64,000 bases of DNA, from NCBI RefSeq assembly GCF_019278525.1, contig NZ_CP058986.1, forward strand, positions 2,142,001 to 2,206,000, given 5' to 3'. Positions within the stretch are counted from its first letter, which is position 1; every line of letters starts with the position of its first letter. A program made the position numbers and the translations under genes. The notes beneath the pieces are model-generated. The model was not told the origin of the DNA, made no database searches, and saw only the letters and a list, made by a program, of their open reading frames with translations. Shown piece after piece: positions 26,098 through 35,857 of this stretch. This DNA comes from Polaribacter sp. HaHaR_3_91. Its GTDB lineage: Bacteria > Bacteroidota > Bacteroidia > Flavobacteriales > Flavobacteriaceae.

Positions 26098-28627
26098 AAT
26101 GACATCAAAAGTAAATTTTAAGTGGCTATTAAAAATGGCTTGGAGAGACGGAAAAGCAAGCCTTTCTAGGTTGATGCTTTTTATGGCATCTATCATTTTA
26201 GGTATTGCAGCTGTAGTTTCCATTCAGTTATTTAGTGACAATTTAAAGCAAAACATAAAGCTACAGTCGAAATCCTTAATGGGAGCCGATTTTATTATTG
26301 ATAGTAAACAAATACCTTCTAAAAAAGTACAAGCTATTATAGATTCTTTAGGCGCAGATGCATCTGAAGTCAATTTTGTGTCTATGGCTGCTTTTCCTAA
26401 AAATAATGGGACAAAATTAGTAAAGGTTAGAGCTATGGAAGGTGATTTTCCGTTTTACGGAGATTTATCTACGGAACCTGAAAATGCTGGTAAAAAATAT
26501 CAAGAATTGGGAGGTGCTTTGGTAGATGCTACCTTGCTTTTACAATATAACATAAACCCTGGAGATTCTATTAAGTTAGGTAAAACTACGTTTAAAATTA
26601 TTGGTGCTTTAAAATCAATTCCGGGTAGTACAGCAATTTCTTCTTCTGTGGCACCAACGGTTTTAATTCCGTTTCGTTTTGTTGAAGAAACTGGATTGTT
26701 ACAATTAGGAAGTAGAAAAGAATATCAGTACTTTTTTGAAGCTCCTACAATGGATTTAGTCACTTTAGAAAACAAAACAGATCCTATTCTTAAGGCAGAA
26801 AATGCTGATTTAGATACGCATACAAGTACCAGTGAGCGATTGGGTAGAAGGTATGATAATGTAAGTCGATTTTTAAATTTAGTTGCTTTTATTGCACTTT
26901 TATTGGGGTGTATTGGTATTGCGAGCTCTGTACATATTTATATTAAGGAAAAACTAAAAAATGTAGCTGTTTTAAAATGTTTAGGAGCTTCTAGAAAACA
27001 AACTTTTTTAATTTATTTAACCCAAATTATTGGCATTGGGTTGATTGGCGGTTTAATTGGTGCTGTTATTGGAGTTAGTTTACAATATGCTTTTCCGTAT
27101 CTCTTACAAGATTTTTTACCTTTTGATGTTGCCATTTCAATTTCTGCTCAACCTATAATAATGGGCGTTGCTTTAGGTGTTTTAATGTCCGTTTTATTTG
27201 CATTATTACCCTTGTTAGGTACTTGGTACGTATCTCCTTTAGAAGTTTTAAGAGGTTCTGAAGATAATTTACAAAAACCTAAAAAAGCACGAATTGCAGT
27301 AGTATTGGCAATTTTACTTTTCATTTATTTGTTTTCTTTTTGGATGTTAAAAGATGCCGTAAACGGATTGATTTTTACCGCAGGTATTTTTATCACTTTT
27401 GCAATTATGGCAGGTGTTGCTAATCTTTTCATCAAATTGATTAAAAAATTCTTCCCAAGTTCTTGGGGATATACAAAACGTCAAAGTCTATTGAATTTAT
27501 TTAGACCCAATAATCAAACGATGGTACTTGTTTTAGCGATTGGATTGGGGACTTTTCTAATAAGTACGTTATACTTTACGAAGGATATTTTACTAGCAAA
27601 AACATCCATAGAAAATAAAAAGAATGATGCGAATATTATTCTAATGGATGTTCAACAAAAGCAAGAAACGGCTATTTTAGAAACTTTTACTAGCAAAGGA
27701 TTGGAAGTAATTGATAACATACCAATTATTACCATGCGTATGCAAAGTATTCATGGTAAAACGGTAAATGAGATTCGGAAAGATTCTATTATTAAAATGA
27801 AAAAATGGATCTTAAACAGAGAATTTAGAGTTACCTACAGAGAAGAATTAGCAGAAACCGAAGAAATTATAGAAGGTCAGTGGACAGGAAAAATGATTCA
27901 AGGAGTACCAATTAATATTTCTATTTCCGATAATTTTGCTGAAGATGCCAATTTAAAAATTGGAGATCCAATTGTTTTCAACATTCAAGGTGTGTTGATG
28001 GAAACCATCGTGGGAAGCATCAGAAAAGTAGATTGGAGTAGTATGAAAGTCAATTTTATGATTTTGTTTCCAACGGGAGTTTTAGAAAATGCACCTCAAT
28101 TTAATGTAATGACTACCCATGTGCCAAATAAAGAAGGTTCTGCGGAATTACAGAGAGCGTTAGTGCAAGAATTTCCGAATGTTACTATTTTAGATTTACG
28201 TCAGGTTTTTACCATTGTAGAAGATATTTTAGATAAAATCTCTTGGATCATTAATTTTATGGCGTTTTTTAGCATTTTAACAGGTTTTATTGTGTTGATT
28301 GGTTCCGTTAGAAATAGTAAATACCAACGAATTAAAGAAAGTGTACTGTTAAGAACATTAGGTGCAAAAAGCAAACAAATTTTACAAATTACGGCCTTAG
28401 AATATGTCTATCTAGGAGTTTTGGGTAGTTTAACGGGTATTTTATTGTCTTTAATTGGTAGTCAATTATTAGCCACCTTTATATTTAAAGAACCGTTTAT
28501 ACCATCTGCAATTCCGTTTTTAGTTTTTCTCCCAGGAATTACATTTTTAGTAGTTGTAATTGGTTTGAGTAATTTAAAATCGGTTTTAAAAAGTCCGCCA
28601 TTGGAAGTGTTGAGGAAAGAAGTTTAA
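26090..28627 (+). CDS. ybbP: FtsX-like ABC permease, YbbP type
   Basis: The ~845-residue inner-membrane protein has an N-terminal anchor (LSRLMLFMASIILGIAAVVSIQLF) and a periplasmic domain. Two FtsX-type permease units follow, near residues 250-380 (LLGCIGIASSVHIYIKEKLKNVAVLKCLGASR) and 720-840 (FIVLIGSVRNSKYQRIKESVLLRTLGAKSKQ). This duplicated layout is that of YbbP. I start it at ATG 26090, which overlaps the ybbA stop; ATG 26099 is an alternative. The open frame upstream to 26051 lies inside ybbA and is rejected. Confidence 0.9.
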   Translation: MRKMTSKVNFKWLLKMAWRDGKASLSRLMLFMASIILGIAAVVSIQLFSDNLKQNIKLQSKSLMGADFIIDSKQIPSKKVQAIIDSLGADASEVNFVSMAAFPKNNGTKLVKVRAMEGDFPFYGDLSTEPENAGKKYQELGGALVDATLLLQYNINPGDSIKLGKTTFKIIGALKSIPGSTAISSSVAPTVLIPFRFVEETGLLQLGSRKEYQYFFEAPTMDLVTLENKTDPILKAENADLDTHTSTSERLGRRYDNVSRFLNLVAFIALLLGCIGIASSVHIYIKEKLKNVAVLKCLGASRKQTFLIYLTQIIGIGLIGGLIGAVIGVSLQYAFPYLLQDFLPFDVAISISAQPIIMGVALGVLMSVLFALLPLLGTWYVSPLEVLRGSEDNLQKPKKARIAVVLAILLFIYLFSFWMLKDAVNGLIFTAGIFITFAIMAGVANLFIKLIKKFFPSSWGYTKRQSLLNLFRPNNQTMVLVLAIGLGTFLISTLYFTKDILLAKTSIENKKNDANIILMDVQQKQETAILETFTSKGLEVIDNIPIITMRMQSIHGKTVNEIRKDSIIKMKKWILNREFRVTYREELAETEEIIEGQWTGKMIQGVPINISISDNFAEDANLKIGDPIVFNIQGVLMETIVGSIRKVDWSSMKVNFMILFPTGVLENAPQFNVMTTHVPNKEGSAELQRALVQEFPNVTILDLRQVFTIVEDILDKISWIINFMAFFSILTGFIVLIGSVRNSKYQRIKESVLLRTLGAKSKQILQITALEYVYLGVLGSLTGILLSLIGSQLLATFIFKEPFIPSAIPFLVFLPGITFLVVVIGLSNLKSVLKSPPLEVLRKEV

Positions 28628-28678
28628 TCGAACATAGATAAAACCTAGTTTATTAGTTTTAAAATATAAAAATAACTG

Positions 28679-30088
28679 ATGAAAGTACACCATGCTACCT
28701 ATTATAAACAGACTAAAAATTTTGTACTCTACAGCCTGTTGTTAGCCTGTTTTTTTACTCCAATATCAATTGTGAGTCAGGTAATTACGGAGGGTGTTAC
28801 CAATGCTACAGAAGTAATAGATACTTCTGTCAAAAATCCTTTAGACCAAAAAACGGTTGAGCAACTAGAAATTACTTATCCAAGGTTTAAAGCACCAGTT
28901 TATAATAGCGGAAAAGAAAGTTATTCAATTAAGGAAGTACCGAGTCCAAGAGGCAAAGGAATTATTGGAAATGTATCTGATCCATATGATTATATTGATG
29001 CTTCTTCAGAAATTCAAATAAATCGATTATTATTTGAGTTAGAACAAAAATCATCTGTAGAAGTTGCAGTAGTTGTGGTTCCGAGCATTGGTAAAGAAAT
29101 ACCTAAACAATTTGCTGTAGATCTTTTCGAATTATGGGGTATTGGTAAAGCAGATACAGACAACGGATTGCTAATTTTAACGGTAATGGACCAGCGGAGA
29201 ACAGAGTTTGAGGTTGGTTATGGTCTAGAACCAATTTTAACGGATGCTGTTTGTTATCGCATTGGCGTAAATGAAATTGTGCCTAATTTTAAGAATGGAA
29301 ATTATGGTGAAGGGTTGGTAAATTCGGTGGTTAGAATACGTGAGTTTTTAGACAATCCACAAGTTATTCAGGAAGTCTACGGTACTAGTATTGTACATCA
29401 AAAAGATGAAGGTTATCAGTGGTATCATTATTTGTTAATTGGTTATGCTTTTGTTTGTATATTATTTTTTGTGTGGTATTACGGTGTAATATTTCAAACA
29501 CAAGTATCTAAAGACGATTTTTATGACAAGTATAATCGATTGGACGAATTTAAATTAGGTTGTCTTATCTATTTATTTCCAATTCCAATACTTTTCATTT
29601 CTAAATTGGTAAAAAAACGCTTGCAAGAATATCGTACAGCTCCTCGTTATAGTAAAGTGAATGGAGAATTATTACATCTAAAAAACGAATGGACAGAAAA
29701 TGAATTTTTAGAAGCTGCTCAAATTTTAGAAGAAAACCTCAAATCTACTCGTTACGATGTTTGGGTAACGGAAGACCAAAGTGATATTTTAATTTTAGAA
29801 TACGAAGGAATTAATAGCAGGAAGTATAGTGATTGCACAAAATGTGGTTATAAAACGTACGGAAAAAAATCATCTAAACTTATAAAAGCTGCAACTTATG
29901 CATCTGCAGGTGAGCGCGTTGATTTTTATGAATGTAGGAATTGTAATTATCAAGATGAAAAGAAGGTAGTTCTCGCTAAAAAAGTAAGACAGACTTCCTC
30001 ATCTTCTGGTTCTTCGTCATCTTTTTCTTCGTCATCAAGTTTTGGAGGCGGTAGTTCTGGTGGTGGTGGAGCGGGTGTTAGTTGGTAA
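28679..30088 (+). CDS. TPM-domain membrane protein with zinc ribbon and Ser/Gly-rich tail
   Basis: The 469-residue protein has a signal-like N-terminus, then a TPM domain at about residues 100-240 (DYIDASSEIQINRLLFELEQ, VEVAVVVVPSIG, DNGLLILTVMDQRRTEFEVGYGLE). A membrane helix lies near 252-270 and a second hydrophobic stretch near 295-310. After a cytoplasmic-looking part comes a zinc ribbon of two CxxC pairs (CTKCGYK and CRNCNYQ), then a low-complexity Ser tail and GGGSSGGGGAGVSW, the typical TPM C-terminus. TPM proteins are linked to membrane-protein and photosystem repair or phosphatase activity; the role here is unknown. Confidence 0.88.
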   Translation: MKVHHATYYKQTKNFVLYSLLLACFFTPISIVSQVITEGVTNATEVIDTSVKNPLDQKTVEQLEITYPRFKAPVYNSGKESYSIKEVPSPRGKGIIGNVSDPYDYIDASSEIQINRLLFELEQKSSVEVAVVVVPSIGKEIPKQFAVDLFELWGIGKADTDNGLLILTVMDQRRTEFEVGYGLEPILTDAVCYRIGVNEIVPNFKNGNYGEGLVNSVVRIREFLDNPQVIQEVYGTSIVHQKDEGYQWYHYLLIGYAFVCILFFVWYYGVIFQTQVSKDDFYDKYNRLDEFKLGCLIYLFPIPILFISKLVKKRLQEYRTAPRYSKVNGELLHLKNEWTENEFLEAAQILEENLKSTRYDVWVTEDQSDILILEYEGINSRKYSDCTKCGYKTYGKKSSKLIKAATYASAGERVDFYECRNCNYQDEKKVVLAKKVRQTSSSSGSSSSFSSSSSFGGGSSGGGGAGVSW

Positions 30089-30191
30089 TCATTTACATCA
30101 TAAAAAGGGTTCGAATATTTCGATTTTTATTATCTTGCACGGTTTTAATTAGATACTTTAATTCAATCAAAATCAGTTTAAATTAAAATTT

Positions 30192-32816
30192 ATGAGGTCC
30201 TTTTTATTATTTATATTTCTAAGTACAACTCTCTGTTTATCTGCTCAGAAAATATACAACGGAAAAGTTATTGATACCAATAACTCACCACTAGAAGACG
30301 TAAATGTTATTATCGAAGGTACATCAACAGGAACTATTACAGATAACAGTGGTAATTTTTCTGTTTCTAGCAATAATGAAAACGCAATTTTAGTTTTTTC
30401 TGCATTAGGGTTTAAAACTCAGAAACAACAAGGAGGACGAAACTTAGCAATTGTTTTACAAGAATCATCAGAGATTCTTTCGGAAGTTGTACTGGTAGGA
30501 ACAAGAAATCCAAGACAAACGAAATTAGAAACTCCAGTAGCGGTAGATATTGTAGATGTGTCTAAAATTAAATTAACAAGTGCACAAACTACGGCGAATG
30601 ATTTGCTAGCGAATTTAGTACCTTCATTCAATTCTAATCGCCAATCTTCTTCGGACGGAACAGAACATGTAGATCCTGCTTCTTTAAGAGGTTTAGGTCC
30701 AGATCAAGTTTTGGTACTTATCAACGGAAAAAGAAGACACACGACCTCGTTATTAAATAATCAAAACACGGTTGGTAACGGATCTGTTGGTACAGATTTA
30801 TCTTCGATACCTTCAGCTGCTATCGATAGAATTGAAGTACTTAGAGATGGAGCTGCTGCTCAATACGGATCTGATGCTATTGCAGGGGTCATCAATATTA
30901 TTTTAAAGAAAAATACAGGTTTAGAGGTTGGTACTACTTATGGTTTAACTTCGGAAGGCGATGGAGAGACTTTTAATTTAAATGTAAATTATGGTACCAA
31001 AATTGGCAATAAAGGTGGTTTTATAAACCTTACGGCAGAATTTAACGATAGAGGTAAAACAAGTAGAAGTCAAAATCATAATTTGGTTATTTATGACCAG
31101 TCTGATTTAGGCAATTTCTTTGCGTATGATTTTTCTAATGATGGTGCCAGAGAACGTGATAACGAATTGATTAATGCTGCTGGTTTAACTCGTGATGATT
31201 TTAATTTTCAAATTGGAGATGCGGCTATAACCAATACCCAGGTTTTTGTAAACCTTGAACTTCCTACGAATGAAAATGATACTTTTTACGCAGCAGGTGG
31301 TGGAAACTATAGAACGGGTAATGGTTTTGGTTTTAGAAGATTACCTTCAGAAGGTCATGTTTTAGAGTTATATCCAAACGGGTTTCAACCCATGTTAGAA
31401 TCTACAGTTGTCGATCTTTCTTTAATTGCAGGTTATAAAACAAAACTTGGTGAATGGGATTTTGATTTGAGTAATACCAATGGTTACAATCAATTTGATT
31501 ATGGCATTTCTAATACTGTAAATGATGCATTGGGCATTAATAGTCCGACTTCTTTTGATGCAGGTGGACATACCTTTTTACAAAATACCGTAAACTTAGA
31601 CTTTTCTAAATTTGATGATACTATCATGAGCGGACTTGGTTTGGCTTTTGGTGCTGAATACAGATACGAGAATTATACGATTTATGCAGGAGAAGAAGGT
31701 TCGTATATTGGCAATGGAGCAAATTCATTTCCAGGTTTTGCACCGAATAATGAAGTAGATGAGCAAAGATCTTCTGTAGGAATATATGCAGATGTTGAGC
31801 TTAATTTTACTGACAAATTCTTAGTTGATGTAGCTGGTAGATTCGAAAATTATAATGATTTTGGGAACACCATTAACGGAAAAATAGCAGCAAGATATAA
31901 ATTAACAGATGCTGTTGTTTTAAGAGGTGCATTTGGAACTGGATTTAGAGCGCCATCTTTACAACAACAATATTTTAATAATATCGCTACCGATTTGGTT
32001 GACGGAAACCTTATTAATGGAGGTACGTTTAGAAACGATAGTGAAATTGCTCAGACTTTAGGTATTCCTGAATTAAAAGAAGAAACTTCTACAAGTATAA
32101 GTCTTGGTTTAACAGCTAAGGTTACCAATAATTTTCAAATTACTTTAGATGCTTATAAAGTTGATATTGACGATAGAATTATTTATACAGGTAGTTTAGG
32201 TAATGATGTTTATGGTGATGAAATATCAGAATTACAAGATATTCTTAAGCCACTAGGTGTTTCTTCTGCACGTTTTTTTACCAATGCAATTAATACATCC
32301 ACTGCAGGTGTAGATTTGGTAATGAATTATAAAGTATCTTTAAATGAAGGTGCTTTAAACTTTTCTTTATTGTACAACCATAATGAAACGGAAGTAGACG
32401 ATACACTTAATAATGTTCCGGACATTTTTGTAGGTCAAGAAGATGTGTATTTTGGTGCTCAAGAAAAAAGTTTAATTGAATCTAATAATCCTCAGGACAA
32501 AGCAATATTTACGGTCGATTTAACAAAAAATAAGTTTGGCGTAATGTTAAGAAACACGTATTGGGGAGAAATAACTAGAAATGGTTTTCCTTTTGGAGGC
32601 ACTCAATTACATTCAGGAAAAGTGACTACAGACTTAACAGGCTCTTACAATATCAATGATAATCTTTCTTTAACAGTTGGAGCAAATAATTTATTTGATG
32701 TATTGCCAGATGAACAAATTTATGACAACAGTTATTTTGGTGTATTTAAATATGCATCGGTTCAAATGGGAACAACGGGAGCATTTTATTTTGCAAGATT
32801 AAACTACAAAATATAA
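30192..32816 (+). CDS. TonB-dependent outer-membrane receptor with carboxypeptidase-regulatory domain
   Basis: The 874-residue protein has a signal peptide (MRSFLLFIFLSTTLCLSAQ), then a CarboxypepD-reg-like beta domain at about 20-100 (YNGKVIDTNNSPLEDVNVIIEG...LVFSALGFKTQ). The plug domain contains LRGLGPDQVLVLINGKRRH and IDRIEVLRDGAAAQYGSDAIAGVINI, and is followed by a 22-strand-type barrel ending in a C-terminal aromatic-rich strand (FYFARLNYKI). It imports a large or scarce ligand across the outer membrane using TonB energy. No SusD partner follows; instead an amino-acid permease gene starts 34 bp downstream, hinting at an amino-acid or peptide-derived ligand. Confidence 0.93.
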   Translation: MRSFLLFIFLSTTLCLSAQKIYNGKVIDTNNSPLEDVNVIIEGTSTGTITDNSGNFSVSSNNENAILVFSALGFKTQKQQGGRNLAIVLQESSEILSEVVLVGTRNPRQTKLETPVAVDIVDVSKIKLTSAQTTANDLLANLVPSFNSNRQSSSDGTEHVDPASLRGLGPDQVLVLINGKRRHTTSLLNNQNTVGNGSVGTDLSSIPSAAIDRIEVLRDGAAAQYGSDAIAGVINIILKKNTGLEVGTTYGLTSEGDGETFNLNVNYGTKIGNKGGFINLTAEFNDRGKTSRSQNHNLVIYDQSDLGNFFAYDFSNDGARERDNELINAAGLTRDDFNFQIGDAAITNTQVFVNLELPTNENDTFYAAGGGNYRTGNGFGFRRLPSEGHVLELYPNGFQPMLESTVVDLSLIAGYKTKLGEWDFDLSNTNGYNQFDYGISNTVNDALGINSPTSFDAGGHTFLQNTVNLDFSKFDDTIMSGLGLAFGAEYRYENYTIYAGEEGSYIGNGANSFPGFAPNNEVDEQRSSVGIYADVELNFTDKFLVDVAGRFENYNDFGNTINGKIAARYKLTDAVVLRGAFGTGFRAPSLQQQYFNNIATDLVDGNLINGGTFRNDSEIAQTLGIPELKEETSTSISLGLTAKVTNNFQITLDAYKVDIDDRIIYTGSLGNDVYGDEISELQDILKPLGVSSARFFTNAINTSTAGVDLVMNYKVSLNEGALNFSLLYNHNETEVDDTLNNVPDIFVGQEDVYFGAQEKSLIESNNPQDKAIFTVDLTKNKFGVMLRNTYWGEITRNGFPFGGTQLHSGKVTTDLTGSYNINDNLSLTVGANNLFDVLPDEQIYDNSYFGVFKYASVQMGTTGAFYFARLNYKI

Positions 32817-32850
32817 TTAGATATTTCTGAAAAGGAAATAACCAAAGTTC

Positions 32851-34140
32851 ATGAAAGGTAAACACAAAATAGGTTGGAAGACAGCAGCAGCTTTGGTTAT
32901 TTCCAATATGATTGGTACTGGAGTTTTTACCAGTTTAGGGTATCAATTAACTGATATTCAAAATACATGGAGTATCGTGCTAATTTGGTTGTTAGGTGGT
33001 TTATTTGCTTTAATTGGTGCATTAACTTATGCCGAATTAGGTACAAATTTTGATGATTCTGGTGGAGATTACGTATTTCTATCTAAATTAATTCATCCAA
33101 TTGTTGGGTATATTTACGCTTGGGTTTCCTTAACTGTTGGTTTTTCGGCTCCGATTGCTATTTCTGTAATGGCTATGAAAAGCTATTTAAATCCTATAAA
33201 TCCAACTATATTTAACGATTGGTTCGGTATTTTGGTGATTTTAATATTGACTGCAATTCACTCTATAAGCGTTGGGCAAAGCGGAAAATTTCAAAACATT
33301 TCTACAGGTGTTAAAATTGGTTTTGTACTAATATTAATCATACTCGGTTTTAGTTTTGTACCTGCGCAAGATGTAACCGCTATAGATCTTAGTAATTCTT
33401 GGCAAGACGAAATATTATTACCTGGTTTTGCTGTTTCACTATTATATGTAACATATGCATATACAGGTTGGAATTCTGCCGCATACATCGTGGATGAAAT
33501 TGATGATGCAAGAAGAAATTTACCAAAAGCTTTACTATTCGGAACTGCATTAGTCACCATAATTTACGTACTGTTGCAAGTTGTATTTTTAAAACATGCG
33601 TCTGTAGATCAACTTTCTGGTAAGGTGGAAGTCGCTTTTATTTCTTTTAAAAACATCTTTGGCACAGAAGGAGGGAACTGGGTGAGTTACTTAATTGCCA
33701 TACAACTTATTGCAACTGTAAGCGGTTATCTTTGGATTGGTTCTAGAATAACATTTGCAATGGCTAAAGATCATTCTTTTTGGAGGAAAATAGCCGTTAA
33801 AAACAAAAACGGAATACCAGTAAGAGCTTTGTGGTTACAAGCAGGAATAAGTATTGTATTAACGCTTACAGGTACTTTTGAGCAAGTTCTTTTATATGCT
33901 AGTTTCTTATTACAATTAATGGGAACCTTAACCGTTGCTTCTATATTTTGGTTAAAAGGAAGAAAAGGAGCTTTTAAGAGTCCGTTAAAACCATTTCTAC
34001 AAATTGTTTTTGTGGTTTTTAGTGTATGGATATTAGGGTATATGTTAATGGAAAAACCGAAAGAAAGTGCCATCGGGTTGTTGTTTGTATTAACTGGTAT
34101 TGTAACGTACTTCTTTTCTGACAGAACAAATAAACAGTAA
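32851..34140 (+). CDS. APC-family amino acid permease
   Basis: The 429-residue inner-membrane protein has about 12 helices. The APC signature is at the N-terminus, KTAAALVISNMIGTGVFTSLG, with the unwound TM1 GTG, followed by GGLFALIGALTYAELG (TM2) and FAVSLLYVTYAYTGWNSAAYIVDEIDD (TM6 region). The family imports or exchanges amino acids with protons or other amino acids; the substrate is not determinable. It is close behind the TonB receptor gene, so the two may form an outer-plus-inner membrane uptake route. A weak hairpin (GAGTT/AACTC near 34155) follows. Confidence 0.9.
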   Translation: MKGKHKIGWKTAAALVISNMIGTGVFTSLGYQLTDIQNTWSIVLIWLLGGLFALIGALTYAELGTNFDDSGGDYVFLSKLIHPIVGYIYAWVSLTVGFSAPIAISVMAMKSYLNPINPTIFNDWFGILVILILTAIHSISVGQSGKFQNISTGVKIGFVLILIILGFSFVPAQDVTAIDLSNSWQDEILLPGFAVSLLYVTYAYTGWNSAAYIVDEIDDARRNLPKALLFGTALVTIIYVLLQVVFLKHASVDQLSGKVEVAFISFKNIFGTEGGNWVSYLIAIQLIATVSGYLWIGSRITFAMAKDHSFWRKIAVKNKNGIPVRALWLQAGISIVLTLTGTFEQVLLYASFLLQLMGTLTVASIFWLKGRKGAFKSPLKPFLQIVFVVFSVWILGYMLMEKPKESAIGLLFVLTGIVTYFFSDRTNKQ

Positions 34141-34368
34141 TTCTTATTGTAAAAGAGTTCATTAAAACTCAAATATTTTTTATCAATTATATTAAAATAA
34201 ATTTTATAAACATCATATAATATAGAATTTATATAACTTTATTTAAAGTTTTAGTTTAATATTTAAAAATATTATATATTCATCAGCTTTAAGAATTCTA
34301 ACTTTGGAAAAGTTGCAAAATAGGGGTAAAATATGATGTATTTAACGTGTGTTTGTAAGTCTTAACAT

Positions 34369-34719
34369 TTATATATTAACACCAACACTTTTATCTTTTT
34401 CAAGCACAGAAAAACCCCAATCTGCTATAGATTGTACAACCGGAATTAGAGTTTTACCAAAATAGGTTAATGAATATGATACTTTTAAAGGGGCTTTAGA
34501 GGTAAAAACGGTTCTATTAATAATACCATCCTCCTCCAAAGCTTTTAATTGTAGACTTAAGGTTCTTTCTGTAACTGTTGGCATTTCCTTTCTTAATTCA
34601 TTGTAGCGAAGTGCAGTGTTTCGTAAATGAAATAAAATAACCGTTTTCCATTTACCACCAATCATTCCCATAGTTAAACTTGCGCAACAAGGATATTCTT
34701 TTCCTTTATATGTGTACAT
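34369..34719 (-). CDS. HxlR-family winged-helix transcriptional regulator
   Basis: The 116-residue regulator carries the HxlR signature CxxxxxMxxIGGKWKxxIL (CASLTMGMIGGKWKTVILF), RYNELRKEMPTVTERTLSLQLKALEEDGII (recognition helix) and VSYSLTYFGKTLIPVVQSIADWG. Adjacent Cys residues C11 and C12 could sense electrophiles or redox stress, as in YodB/HypR-type members. It is divergent from a nitroreductase gene, a common pairing in which HxlR represses the reductase. Its promoter (34746-34776) overlaps repeated ACTATACT elements, suggesting autoregulation. Confidence 0.93.
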   Translation of the reverse strand: MYTYKGKEYPCCASLTMGMIGGKWKTVILFHLRNTALRYNELRKEMPTVTERTLSLQLKALEEDGIINRTVFTSKAPLKVSYSLTYFGKTLIPVVQSIADWGFSVLEKDKSVGVNI

Positions 34720-34745
34720 AAGGCTGTAATTTTTTTTTGAACCAA

Positions 34746-34776
34746 CAAAGATATAATACTATACTAAGGTATACAA
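34746..34776 (-). promoter_or_regulatory. Promoter of the hxlR-type gene
   Basis: On the minus strand TTG (34776-34774), 20 bp, TATCTTTG (34753-34746) fits the Bacteroidota consensus exactly. Confidence 0.65.
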
Positions 34777-34792
34777 CTATACTTTTTATAGT
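34758..34792. promoter_or_regulatory. Candidate HxlR operator: repeated ACTATACT
   Basis: ACTATACT occurs at 34758-34765 and 34776-34783, 18 bp apart, and the second copy forms an inverted repeat with TATAGT at 34787-34792. A GTATAC lies between (34769-34774). The array overlaps the hxlR promoter spacer. Confidence 0.45.
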
Positions 34793-34880
34793 AAATTTAA
34801 CATTTGATTTAAGTAATTGTATTTTAGTTGTTTAAGCGTATTTTATAAGAGGGTTTGGGTACTATCCTTTTTGACCGTTC

Positions 34881-34911
34881 TTGTGAGATACAAATGCTCT
34901 GTATACTTTTG
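34881..34911 (+). promoter_or_regulatory. Promoter of the nitroreductase gene
   Basis: TTG (34881-34883), 20 bp, TACTTTTG (34904-34911). Its position inside the open stretch upstream of 34949 shows that the gene starts at 34949. Confidence 0.7.
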
Positions 34912-34948
34912 TCACTGTAAAAATGATAGTAAAATAAAAAAATATAAT

Positions 34949-35614
34949 ATGAACTTACAAGAAACATTAAACTGGAGATACACCACTAAGGAATTTGATC
35001 CAACCAAGAAAATATCTGATGCAGATATGGTGCAAGTTAAAAATTTACTAAGAATGAGTCCTTCAAGTGTAAACCTTCAACCTTGGCATTTTATTATTGC
35101 AGAAACTACCGAAGGAAAAGCACGTATGGCAAAGGGAACGAAAGGTTTTTTTCATTTTAACGAACCAAAAGTGGTAAACGCTTCTGCAGTTGTTTTATTC
35201 TGTTCAAAAACAAGTGAAGGTGCAGATGATGCTTATTTTAAACACCTTTTAGAGTTACAGAATAAAGATGGAAGATTCCCAAATGAAGACGTCAAAAATG
35301 GTATGTATGGAGCAATGAATGCTTTTGCAAACATTCATAAATATGACTTAAAAGACTATCAACATTGGATGGAAAAACAAGTATACTTAAACATTGGAAG
35401 CTTTTTATTAGGAGTTGCAAGTTTAGGAATAGATGCAACAGCAATGGAGGGTATTGATGTAAAAGCATTAGATGAAGAATTCGGATTAAGAGAAAAAGGT
35501 TTCACTTCTTTAGTAGCTGTTTCTTTGGGCTATAGAACTGAATCTGATTTTAATTCAACAGAAAAAACACCAAAATCTAGATTGGCTGAAAGTGAGATTT
35601 TTACGGTAATATAA
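34949..35614 (+). CDS. NfsB-like NAD(P)H nitroreductase
   Basis: The 221-residue flavoprotein begins MNLQETLNWRYTTKEFDP, with the FMN-binding RYTTKEFD and MSPSSVNLQPWHFIIAE segments. MEKQVYLNIGSFLLGVASLGIDATAMEG, near the C-terminal half, forms the dimer interface and FMN site of NfsB/dihydropteridine reductase-like enzymes. It reduces nitro compounds or quinones by two electrons. An in-frame open extension to 34817 is excluded because the consensus promoter lies within it. The divergent HxlR regulator probably controls it. Confidence 0.92.
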   Translation: MNLQETLNWRYTTKEFDPTKKISDADMVQVKNLLRMSPSSVNLQPWHFIIAETTEGKARMAKGTKGFFHFNEPKVVNASAVVLFCSKTSEGADDAYFKHLLELQNKDGRFPNEDVKNGMYGAMNAFANIHKYDLKDYQHWMEKQVYLNIGSFLLGVASLGIDATAMEGIDVKALDEEFGLREKGFTSLVAVSLGYRTESDFNSTEKTPKSRLAESEIFTVI

Positions 35615-35814
35615 ACTTTTAGGATATTATAGAATAAATGAACCTACAAGTATTTTTTTTGGAGCTTCTTAAAATTCGTTATAAAAAATATATACAGTTA
35701 CAGAAACATTATTTGCATAGGAAATAACGGTAATTTTAAGTCGAATAAACAGTATAAGTATCTGCTTTTTACTAATAAAATCTTTTGATCATAAATTAAA
35801 ATTAAGCGTATTAT

Positions 35815-35857
35815 AAAACCAATTAAATAAATTACAAGTTATTTAGTTGGTTTTTTT
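35815..35857. terminator. Terminator between the nitroreductase and zur-like genes
   Basis: AAAACCAATTAAATAA / TTATTTAGTTGGTTTT is a long stem with one mismatch and a T run on the plus strand. It sits at the end of the minus-strand Fur-family gene. The 200 bp between it and the nitroreductase hold no clear gene. Confidence 0.6.

Noticed and set aside
34817..34948. In-frame 44-codon extension of the nitroreductase
   Set aside because: A consensus promoter (34881-34911) lies inside it, and the family N-terminus starts at MNLQETLNWRYTTKEF.
35638..35727. 29-codon ORF after the nitroreductase gene
   Set aside because: It has no promoter, no recognisable features and an AT-rich composition; likely chance.
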